Part shown: one piece after another, positions 8,301 to 14,602 of the stretch
How the letters are laid out: every line of letters begins with the position of its first letter
How positions within the stretch are numbered: the stretch's first letter is position 1
Source: Methanoregula sp. UBA471
Lineage (GTDB): Archaea; Halobacteriota; Methanomicrobia; Methanomicrobiales; Methanospirillaceae
Assembly: GCA_002495065.1 (NCBI GenBank)
Contig: DADT01000059.1
Coordinates: 1-21,996, forward strand
DNA: 21,996 nt
Reading direction: 5' to 3'
Notes under the pieces: model-generated
What the model was told of the DNA's origin: nothing
The model's database searches: none
Seen by the model: only the letters and a program-made list of their open reading frames with translations
Translations under genes and position numbers: made by a program

Positions 8301-9285
8301 TCATGCAATGCTGGTATGGGACACAACATATCTCCGGAAACTCAGGGCGATGGAACTGAAAGCCGGTGACGCTGTCCCGGTGCTTGAAGGTGCCAACGTA
8401 ATTGCCGACCATATACGGTCCGTTGAAGTCGTACCGTCTCCGGAAGAGAGGGTATACTGCCTTACTGTTGCGGATGATCACACGCTCGTTGCAAACGGGA
8501 TCTTTACCGGCCAGTGCGATGGTGATGAGGACTGCATCATGCTGCTCCTCGATGGCCTGATTAATTTTTCACGGTCATTTCTTCCACAGAACCGGGGCGG
8601 TTCCATGGATGCCCCTCTGGTACTGACAAGCAGGATCGACCCTGCAGAGATCGACAAGGAATCTCTCAACATCGATGTCGGTGATCATTACCCTCTGGAA
8701 CTCTATACAGGCGCGCTTGCCTATATCGAACCAAAGATGATTACCCGGCTCATCGATCGGGTTGAACAGAGGATTGGCACCCCTGAACAGCTCGAAGGAT
8801 TCCGGTTCACTCATGACACTTCGGATATCTCGGCGGGACCGATTGAATCCATGTACACCCAGCTCAAGACCATGACCGACAAGCTTGAAGCCGAACTTGT
8901 CCTGGCAGAAAAAATTCGTGCTGTTGATGCAGATGATGTTGCAGAGAGGGTCCTGACTACGCATTTTATTCGCGACCTGATGGGCAATCTTTCGGCATTC
9001 TCCAAGCAGAAGTTCAGGTGCACAAAGTGCAATACGAGCTATCGGCGAATGCCCCTTGCCGGGAAATGCACGAAATTTAAAGGAAAGGGCATCTGCAATG
9101 GCAACATCATCGCGACCGTGCATGAGGGATCCGTAAAAAAATACCTGGAAATGTCCCGGGAGATCTGCAGGAAATACAAGGTTTCAGAGTATACGAAGCA
9201 ACGTGTCGAGGTGCTTGACCTTGCGATCACCTCCACGTTCGGCGAGGAGAAACAACAGCAGCTCGGGCTTGCAGATTTCATGTAA
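5383..9285 (+). CDS. polC: DNA polymerase D large subunit DP2, interrupted by a mini-intein
   Basis: DP2 is the catalytic subunit of the archaeal replicative polymerase PolD and works with the small exonuclease subunit DP1 (not in this window). The precursor is 1300 residues, or about 1135 after removal of the 165-residue intein. I chose ATG 5383 ([15 protein letters not shown]); an in-frame GTG at 5365 is the alternative. Landmarks are [20 protein letters not shown] near the N-terminal part, a cysteine-rich zinc region at about residues 636-675 (CTECQ, CEKCG, CPKCG, CPGC), and [12 protein letters not shown] just before the active site. The catalytic loop NCDGDED is split by the intein. A C-terminal zinc motif starts with CTKC at residue 1213, and the tail [10 protein letters not shown] resembles a PCNA-binding box. 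Upstream neighbours are two HEAT genes; a repeat follows. Confidence 0.97.
   Translation: [1300 protein letters not shown]
8020..8514 (+). mobile_element. Mini-intein in PolC (PolII/DP2 insertion site), no homing endonuclease
   Basis: Residues 880-1044 of the precursor (165 residues) interrupt the conserved RRN|CDGDED motif. Block A is [13 protein letters not shown] with Cys1. Block B is [15 protein letters not shown], carrying the TxxH motif. Block F is [17 protein letters not shown], and block G is IFTGQ followed by Cys+1 of the extein. The length leaves no room for a LAGLIDADG endonuclease, and none of its motifs are visible. The C-terminal residue is Gln rather than Asn, and the penultimate residue is Gly rather than His. 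A C-terminal Gln is known from the Pyrococcus abyssi PolII intein at this same site, so splicing is plausible. It must splice out to restore the polymerase active site. Confidence 0.95.
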
Positions 9286-9351
9286 TCCGAATCGATAAGC
9301 AATAAAAGTCAGCGATACTGAAAACATGTCTTAGTCGATCCGGAGGAATGA

Positions 9352-9668
9352 GAGAAACGGGCACGAACGGGAATGGTTCTCACCCAACGATGAAAAATTA
9401 ACTCTGTTGAAACCTTAAGATTTCCCCTGTAAATTGAAATAAACAGATGTGAGTTAATGGAATGTTTATACCTCGTAATTATTTGCGATGAACCCCGCCG
9501 CCCCCGACGGGGCGCCCCCGCGGCGGATCAGTATCTATAAGCATATTTGCAAACACCGCACTGCCCGCCGTGCCTCAGAGAGGCCCTGAGGCGGGGAACT
9601 CTCCTGAAATTACATGGTTTAATGATCTTCATGGTTTGGGTGTGAACTCCCGCTCATGTCTGTTTCAC
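9352..9668 (+). repeat. Dispersed repeat, copy B, MITE-like with terminal inverted repeats
   Basis: A 317-bp unit whose two ends are imperfect inverted repeats. The left end is 9352-9401 (GAGAAACGGGCACGAACGGG...). The right end is 9619-9668, whose reverse complement starts GTGAAACAGACATGAGCGGG and continues through CACCCAAACCATGAA. Positions about 9420-9668 match copy A (3062-3300) in inverted orientation. The centre carries a GC-rich hairpin at 9495-9526. Short open frames exist (from ATG 9488, MNPAAPDGAPPRRIS, stopping after 33 codons; another, 9570-9860, runs out of the element), but no transposase. It looks like a small non-autonomous element. Confidence 0.75.
9495..9526. repeat. GC-rich hairpin/palindrome in repeat copy B
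   Basis: CCGCCG at 9495-9500 pairs with CGGCGG at 9521-9526. Inside, CCCCG-A-CGGGG can form its own stem. The whole 32-base block is almost pure G+C within an otherwise AT-rich intergenic stretch. Copy A retains most of the core but has lost one arm of the outer stem (CGAAGG in place of CGGCGG). Confidence 0.7.
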
Positions 9669-10060
9669 CAGACTGCTCATCACCTGAAGTCGGATGGGAC
9701 AGTGCCTGTTCCCCCGAACCGCCCCCTGCGCTTTGTGATAGCGTTGTATTACCTTCCCGGGAATTATTGCTCCATAAGGGATGCCACATTGACGGGCGGA
9801 GGCATTACGTGCCGTGCCCCCAAAAGCATTGAGAAAAATAGTGTGAGGATTTCACAATGAGCCGAAAAATTGTGAAGGTACGACTTATCTGTAACAGGCT
9901 CTTGAGAGGAAAGGGGCGGAGTTTTCAGCTCATTGAAGCGCCGCGGGGGCGTCCATTCGGGGCGGCGCAGGCCATCGCAACGGGATTGGCACCACCTGAA
10001 ATTACTGGAACTGTACTATTTTCAATGGAATGGAAATCCTGCATACCTCCTCTGCGATTC
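9669..10060. other. Intergenic region after repeat B
   Basis: No gene is recognised. The open frames crossing this stretch carry no motif I know. A GC-rich block at 9939-9970 (GCGCCGCGGGGGCG, then GGGGCGGCGCAGG) resembles the GC core of the nearby repeat in composition but not clearly in sequence. Confidence 0.4.
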
Positions 10061-10078
10061 TTTTTATATATTGTATAG
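9857..10078 (+). CDS. Small hypothetical ORF, doubtful
   Basis: A 73-codon frame starting ATG 9857, with GAGG at 9845-9848 at suitable distance as a ribosome site. The product begins MSRKIVKVRLICNRLLRGKG and has no domain I recognise. It spans a GC-rich block and runs through the TATA box of the following transporter gene, which argues against it being real. It may be coding remnant or chance. Confidence 0.15.
   Translation: MSRKIVKVRLICNRLLRGKGRSFQLIEAPRGRPFGAAQAIATGLAPPEITGTVLFSMEWKSCIPPLRFFLYIV
10061..10070 (+). promoter_or_regulatory. TATA box of the CDF transporter gene
   Basis: TTTTTATATA is one of the best TATA matches in the window. Transcription would begin about 25-30 bases downstream, near 10092-10098, directly at ATG 10099. 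The transcript would therefore be leaderless or nearly so. This position rules out the upstream in-frame start at 10030. Confidence 0.7.
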
Positions 10079-10098
10079 ATACTTCTTCTGGCATACCC

Positions 10099-10992
10099 AT
10101 GGTCCACGAGCACCGCGATTTTACCCGATCCCTGCAGATCGCGCTGGTCATCACGACCGTCTTCCTGGTCGTAGAGCTGGTCGGCGGCCTGATCTCGGGC
10201 TCCCTTGCGCTTGTCAGTGATGCCGGGCATATGTTCAGCGATGCCCTTTCCCTTCTCCTCTCCCTGGGAGCTATCACGCTTGCACGACGCCTCCCAACCA
10301 AGGAGCAGACATACGGGTTTCACCGGGCAGAGATCTTTGCCGCATTTATCAATTCCCTGCTGCTCATCGGCATGAGCATGCTCATCCTTTGGGAAGCCTA
10401 CCTCAGATCACTGAACCCCGCACCCATCCAGAGTGGTCTCATGGGCGCTGTCGCCGTGATCGGGCTCGTCTCCAACATCGCGGTTGTGTACCTGCTTCAC
10501 GGTAGCCATAACCTGAATGTCCGGAGTGCCTTCCTGCATGTCATCGGGGACACCATCTCATCGGTTGCGGTTATTGCAGCTGCCATCTGGATAGCACTCA
10601 CCGGGCAGGTCGTTGTCGATATCATCCTTTCCGGCTTCATCACGGTTATGATCCTGATATCAGCTGCAGGCATTCTCCGCGAAACCGTCGCCATCCTGCT
10701 CCAGTTCACACCACGATCCGTAGATTTTGATGCGGTTGTCGCGGACATGACCTCGGTCAGGGATGTTGCAGGAGTGCATCATGTCCATCTCTGGAGTCTC
10801 AGCTCTGACATCAATGTTCTCGATGCACACGTCTATTCCTGCGAGCGGGACGCATCAAGGATTGAAGAGATGAAGAAAGAGATCAAAAAGCGCCTTGAAA
10901 AATACCAAATCCGTCATTCGACGCTGGAATTTGAATGCGAGGAGTGCGAAGACTGTTCAATTGTGAAGGCAGAAAAAGACGAGCTGATATGA
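10099..10992 (+). CDS. CDF-family zinc/divalent cation exporter (CzcD/ZitB type)
   Basis: This inner-membrane antiporter of the cation diffusion facilitator family moves Zn2+ or similar ions out of the cell in exchange for protons. The 297-residue protein has six hydrophobic segments. The metal site shows D41-x2-H44-x3-D48 in segment 2 (SDAGHMFSD) and H147-x3-D151 in segment 5 (FLHVIGD), the H/D pattern typical of zinc-type members. A histidine-bearing N-terminus (MVHEHRD) and a cytoplasmic domain with VHHVHLWSLSSD follow. The tail is cysteine-rich (CEECEDC), which could bind metal. The start is fixed by the TATA box 30-38 bases upstream. The gene stands alone; no regulator gene adjoins it. 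Metal specificity cannot be read from sequence. Confidence 0.9.
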   Translation: MVHEHRDFTRSLQIALVITTVFLVVELVGGLISGSLALVSDAGHMFSDALSLLLSLGAITLARRLPTKEQTYGFHRAEIFAAFINSLLLIGMSMLILWEAYLRSLNPAPIQSGLMGAVAVIGLVSNIAVVYLLHGSHNLNVRSAFLHVIGDTISSVAVIAAAIWIALTGQVVVDIILSGFITVMILISAAGILRETVAILLQFTPRSVDFDAVVADMTSVRDVAGVHHVHLWSLSSDINVLDAHVYSCERDASRIEEMKKEIKKRLEKYQIRHSTLEFECEECEDCSIVKAEKDELI

Positions 10993-11023
10993 GGGTAGAA
11001 CTGCCCGGCAGGGTCATGAGACG

Positions 11024-11041
11024 GTTTTAATTTTCCTTTTA
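11024..11041 (+). terminator. T-rich terminator candidate after the CDF gene
   Basis: Successive T tracts (GGTTTTAATTTTCCTTTTA) begin about 30 bases after the stop. Archaeal termination commonly uses such U-rich stretches without a hairpin. The match is moderate. Confidence 0.35.
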
Positions 11042-11157
11042 TCGTATCATGTCAATGATATTTACCGTATAATCCAGCCAAATGGGAATCCATGCCGGTA
11101 ACGATCAGCGTCTGAATTGATCATTTATCTCTGGCACAAGTCCATAAAACTCAAAGC

Positions 11158-11167
11158 CTTTTACTAT
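11158..11167 (+). promoter_or_regulatory. TATA-like box of the tRNA-Leu gene
   Basis: CTTTTACTA sits about 26 bases before the first base of the tRNA, the expected archaeal spacing for transcription starting at or just before the mature 5' end. Confidence 0.5.
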
Positions 11168-11189
11168 CCTGCAACCAATACTATTCTGA

Positions 11190-11272
11190 GCGAGAATATC
11201 TAAGTGGTCAACAGAGGCGGACTCAAGATCCGTTCGCGCAGGCGTTCGCAGGTTCGACTCCTGCTTCTCGCA
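11190..11272 (+). tRNA. tRNA-Leu (anticodon CAA)
   Basis: The cloverleaf folds completely by eye. The acceptor stem is GCGAGAA with TTCTCGC at 11265-11271, and the discriminator is A11272. The anticodon stem GCGGA/TCCGT encloses loop CTCAAGA, with CAA at 11224-11226. A long class II variable arm contains CGC-GCAG-GCG. The T arm is GCAGG-TTCGACT-CCTGC. CAA with an A discriminator and a long variable arm is diagnostic of tRNA-Leu reading UUG. No intron and no encoded CCA; a short T-rich run follows. Confidence 0.97.
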
Positions 11273-12026
11273 TCTTTTCAAAACAGACTCTTCCCGTGTA
11301 CTCCTACTTTAACCTGTTTGAAAATAGATCTGCCAGCCAATAGGGAATATTAAGGCCGGTTTTTCTCCCGGTAAAACCGTTTGTTTCCGAATCCAATCCT
11401 GTAGGTCAGTTATCCGGGGAAAGGCGATCAAAAGTGCCCCAATAAGACCGGTGACCTGGGACCGCGAAAAAATCAAATATGCCCGCATTGAACCCCGATT
11501 CCCATTTCGAGCCTTTTTACGTACATGAGGTACGATGAGGTCTCAAAAAGAACCTCAGTATTTTTCAGCTATAGTATTCAAATTACAACGTGATGTGCTG
11601 GTCCGTCGTAGGTAACAAGGACTGCTCCAGACTCTCCTCTGATGATTTCCAGGAACAGGCGTTCAGAATCTAGGGTTAATCATGTCAGGGCATGAGCCGA
11701 CAGGAATCCGGTATGGGAAACGGGACGCTCCAGGTACGGGAGAGGTGGGAGACCTAAGAACGGGATATCTTTTTCTGGTACCGCAGTTCCCGATTCTTCG
11801 AAGGTAACATTCTCCTTGGTTGACAGACAAATAGATCAGCGGCCTGAATTTTTTACAAGGTATGGTTCATTTCTACATATTTTTAAAACAGCGTAATATT
11901 TAAGGCCTTAATGCCAATATACGGCATATCATCGCCCGGAAATATACGCTAACATATCTCCTCATAGTACCTGCTTCTTTCCCAGTATCAACAATATCTG
12001 TTTCTTCACTACATCGGCCTCCCGGT
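11273..12026. other. Gene-poor region after tRNA-Leu
   Basis: About 750 bp with no convincing gene on either strand. A short inverted repeat CGTAC-ATGAG-GTACG occurs at 11519-11533. Around 11430 the reverse strand reads GGGGCACTTTTGATCGCC, which resembles sequences I associate with IS21-type ends, but no transposase accompanies it. It could be debris of an integration next to the tRNA. Confidence 0.4.
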
Positions 12027-12740
12027 TCATTGCTCCGTATGTTTAAGATGATAAGCCAGCTTAAGAGAACTGGTGACAAGATTGTCCAGGTCTTCCTGAG
12101 TGTATTTGTTGGCCTGGATCTGGTTCCAGTCCTTCGTTGTATCTTCATCATTTTCCCCGACCCAAGCAGCAATCGAGACCTCCGGGCTTTGAAATCCCAA
12201 CCATGCAAAGAAATTCAGCAGGTTTCCGGCAACGTGCTGCATCCCGTCAACATGGCCGATGATGATCAGGCCGACAACCTTGTTCCTGATCATCCGGTTT
12301 CCGTACCATGAAAACTGGTTTTCTATACTATTCATCCTCTCAACAAACTTTTGAACAAGTGCCGAATGATTGTTCCAGCGGATCGGAGTGGCAAGGATCA
12401 GTATGTCACAGGTAAGAACTGCATCGTACACTTTCTGCATCTCATCGTCAGGATACTTCATCGTCGATTGGCACGGGTAGGTGCAATACGAAGGATCTTC
12501 CGAATAGTTCCCTTCACAATCATAGATTTTGAGATCCTTGAGCCTGAGGAATGTGGTGTCGCAACCCAGGTCCTCGTAATGGGCAAGTGCTTTCATCAGG
12601 AGCCGCTCTGATTTGGACATTCCCGCCTGCTGGCGGCTCGAGCCGGATATGCCTGTAACCTTGATCCCTTTAACCTTTTCACGGTCAGGAGGGGCAATGT
12701 CTCCGACACCGAACTTTCGTCCTACAATAGGAGCTGGCAT
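12027..12740 (-). CDS. Flavodoxin-like NAD(P)H-dependent FMN reductase / iron-sulfur flavoprotein relative
   Basis: A 237-residue cytoplasmic flavoprotein. The Rossmann-like flavodoxin fold opens with KVTGISGSSRQ at residues 27-37 (phosphate-binding loop for FMN). LATPIRWNNHSALVQKFVER at 116-135 is the typical second FMN-contacting loop of this family. Three cysteines at 75, 86 and 90 (DCEGNYS...YCTYPC) lie where iron-sulfur flavoproteins carry a cysteine cluster. However, the spacing C-x10-C-x3-C differs from the compact Isf motif and only three are present, so a cluster is uncertain. An extra N-terminal 26 residues precede the fold. It is divergent from the LysE-family gene, sharing a 226-bp intergenic region. 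Electron donor and acceptor are unknown. Confidence 0.85.
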   Translation of the reverse strand: MPAPIVGRKFGVGDIAPPDREKVKGIKVTGISGSSRQQAGMSKSERLLMKALAHYEDLGCDTTFLRLKDLKIYDCEGNYSEDPSYCTYPCQSTMKYPDDEMQKVYDAVLTCDILILATPIRWNNHSALVQKFVERMNSIENQFSWYGNRMIRNKVVGLIIIGHVDGMQHVAGNLLNFFAWLGFQSPEVSIAAWVGENDEDTTKDWNQIQANKYTQEDLDNLVTSSLKLAYHLKHTEQ

Positions 12741-12813
12741 ACTATAGTATTTCCATATCCTGAATAAGGAATTTGTTCTCTGAAACCGATTGGGAGTAGT
12801 TGAGTTTCAGGAA

Positions 12814-12824
12814 AGGATATAAAA
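12814..12824. promoter_or_regulatory. TATA element in the divergent flavoprotein/LysE intergenic region
   Basis: GGATATAAAAC on plus reads GTTTTATATCC on minus, so it can be a TATA box in either direction. On the minus strand it would start transcription about 50 bases before the flavoprotein ATG. On the plus strand it would leave a leader of about 120 bases before the LysE-family ATG. The minus-strand assignment fits better. Confidence 0.45.
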
Positions 12825-12966
12825 CGCGGTTATTGCGACCGAAAATCTGTTCTTCAGAATACGTGTGGAACATTGAAGACGGGAAACAATCAACAGGTAT
12901 TGAGGGTAATCCTATTTAGTTACCGGGACGCGACAATAACCTGCGTCCTGAACAATCTGTCGACTC

Positions 12967-13644
12967 ATGGAGCGGTCTGACAAAACAATCTTACATGCAG
13001 GTGTATCGTTGGATGGCAGTCTGTTTATCCAGGGAATCATCATTGGGCTGACCCTTGCCGTACCGGTGGGGCCGATATCTCTTTTGTGTATCCACCGTTC
13101 AGTGGCGGATGGACGACTTCACGGGATTGTATCCGGTATTGGAGTCGCATCCGCCGATTCATTCTATGCCGCTGTTTCCTTTCTTGGCCTGACTATCATC
13201 TCCGGACTGATCCTATCCTATCAGTTTTTCTTCCGTTTCCTTGCCGGAGTCGTCCTGATCTTTGTCGGCATACGGGTTTTTTGGTCTCTTCCGGCCATCG
13301 CCAGCGCTCGGACAGGCCACGAAACGTATCTGAAGGATTATCTTTCTACCGCTGCCATCGCGATTGCAAACCCGCTGACCCTTCTTTTTTTTATGGTCAT
13401 TGTCCCGGGATTCGGGGTTGTCATTCACGGGAATTCTGTTCTCTCAGCTGTTGAATTTGTTTCAGGGGTATTTTTCGGGTCTGTGGTCTGGTGGGTGCTC
13501 CTCTGCGGATCGGTCGGTACGGTGCGTACCCGCATCAGCGGGGAAAATCTGGGATTGATCAACCGCGTGTCAGGAATACTTATTTCCTGTTTTGGTGCCG
13601 GCATGCTCCTACTCCTTGTAATAACGACATCACCGGTCGGATAA
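12967..13644 (+). CDS. LysE/RhtB-family membrane exporter
   Basis: A 225-residue integral membrane protein with about six hydrophobic segments, the size and layout of LysE-type translocators that export amino acids or other small metabolites. The diagnostic first-helix motif is GLTLAVPVGPISLLCIHRS at about residues 27-45. Later family-like segments include STAAIAIANPLTLLFFMVI, holding the second conserved NP motif. The start is ATG 12967; no good ribosome site precedes it, and TTG 13009 is an alternative that would trim the polar N-terminus. The gene is single and divergent from the flavoprotein. The substrate cannot be deduced. Confidence 0.85.
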   Translation: MERSDKTILHAGVSLDGSLFIQGIIIGLTLAVPVGPISLLCIHRSVADGRLHGIVSGIGVASADSFYAAVSFLGLTIISGLILSYQFFFRFLAGVVLIFVGIRVFWSLPAIASARTGHETYLKDYLSTAAIAIANPLTLLFFMVIVPGFGVVIHGNSVLSAVEFVSGVFFGSVVWWVLLCGSVGTVRTRISGENLGLINRVSGILISCFGAGMLLLLVITTSPVG

Positions 13645-13773
13645 ATGTTGAAACTATGAATATTCTCCAGCAATGGAAAATCCATCTATGATCCTTCCAT
13701 TTTGAACAAAAACAGATTTTTCTGGACCTTCATACAATCCACATTATTGCGCTCTGGTTGTCCTGAAAAGGAA

Positions 13774-13783
13774 TAATTATATT
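13774..13783 (+). promoter_or_regulatory. TATA box for the aIF1A gene
   Basis: AATTATATTT lies about 25-30 bases before a predicted start site near 13803-13810. This leaves about 10 bases before TTG 13817 or about 50 bases before CTG 13856. Confidence 0.5.
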
Positions 13784-13816
13784 TTCTCGTACACTAAAAA
13801 TTGAGCACGTAAATTC

Positions 13817-14164
13817 TTGTTTCTACAAATCGGAGAAAAAAGAGGAGAGGGTGTACTGACAGATAAGAAACCGGGATCACCTCCGGGTGATGAAATCATC
13901 AGGGTAAAACTGCCCCAGAAACGGAACCGGGAGATGTTCGGGATCGCAGAACTCATGATGGGTGCAAACCATATCCGTGTCCGCTGTTATGACGGCGTGA
14001 CGAGGATGGGGAGAATCAAGGGAAAAATAAAAAAGAAAGTCTGGATCCGCGAAGGAGACATTCTCATTGTTATCCCGTGGAACTTCCAGGATGAAAAATG
14101 CGATATCATTTACCGGTACACCGGACCGCAGGTCGAATGGCTCCGGCGCAATAATTATTTGTGA
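13817..14164 (+). CDS. eif1a: Translation initiation factor 1A (aIF1A)
   Basis: aIF1A binds the A site of the small ribosomal subunit during initiation. The single OB-fold shows the family blocks IIRVKLPQKRNREMFGIAEL, MMGANHIRVRCYDG and RMGRIKGKIKKKVWI, then GDILIVIPW near the C-terminal strand. There is no in-frame ATG or GTG before the conserved domain. The available starts are TTG 13817 (used here, almost leaderless from the TATA box) and CTG 13856, which directly follows the Shine-Dalgarno-like AGGAGAGG at 13843-13850 and would give the more natural N-terminus LTDKKPGSPPGDEI. Product identity is secure; the start is not. A T8 run follows the stop. Confidence 0.93.
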   Translation: MFLQIGEKRGEGVLTDKKPGSPPGDEIIRVKLPQKRNREMFGIAELMMGANHIRVRCYDGVTRMGRIKGKIKKKVWIREGDILIVIPWNFQDEKCDIIYRYTGPQVEWLRRNNYL

Positions 14165-14174
14165 AAATTTGTTG

Positions 14175-14182
14175 TTTTTTTT
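14175..14182 (+). terminator. Poly-T terminator after aIF1A
   Basis: A run of eight T residues about 10 bases after the aIF1A stop, in a T-rich context (TTTGTTG before it), matches the usual archaeal U-tract terminator. Confidence 0.65.
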
Positions 14183-14564
14183 CGTGTAAAGAGTTTTCAA
14201 TATAATTTTTGACAGCGTAATCCGTGAATAGAGATTTTTACTAATTTACCCCAAAATATGTACATTTCTCTTGGAAACGATTGGAAAATTTTCACTCAAA
14301 TTTAGACAAATCACGTATCACATAGGATGAAAGATCCAGAACAAGATGATGCCATGCATCAGTGCATTGCATGAATTAAATATCCCCTGAAAGGAACAAA
14401 ATGAAAGGATGATGCTGTACATGTTATATTGCAAAGGAACCGATCGCTTTTCCGATCCGCAAATGCATCAAATCATGAAAAATATATTGAATGTAAGGAA
14501 TCGACCAGAAAAATTGAAAAATTCCAATTCAAACAAAAATTCAGGGATTAAAAAGAATAAAAAT
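14183..14564. other. AT-rich intergenic region upstream of the surface protein
   Basis: About 380 bp, clearly AT-richer than the genes to the left. A small hairpin ATGCA-TCAG-TGCAT occurs at 14354-14367 with a further GCATG just after it. The only open frame (14409-14612) encodes a lysine/asparagine-rich peptide typical of AT-rich noncoding DNA. I see no RNA gene. Confidence 0.4.
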
Positions 14565-14573
14565 CTTTATATA
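14565..14573 (+). promoter_or_regulatory. TATA box of the surface-protein gene
   Basis: CTTTATATA is a strong match, about 30-38 bases before ATG 14603. It implies a leader of only a few bases. Confidence 0.65.
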
Positions 14574-14602
14574 CTGTTACGGACAATCTTTCCAAAGAGA
14601 CG

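Noticed and set aside
8020..8514. Reading the polC insertion as an ordinary lineage-specific domain
   Set aside because: Clear intein blocks A, B, F and G, Cys1 and Cys+1, and exact placement in the known PolII intein site.
9570..9860. 96-codon ORF spanning the right end of repeat B
   Set aside because: Its 5' half lies in the repeat and its 3' half in unrelated spacer; no domain and no credible start.
11600..11720. C/D-box guide RNA after tRNA-Leu
   Set aside because: A TGATGA-like string at about 11639 exists, but I could not find properly spaced C', D' and D boxes.
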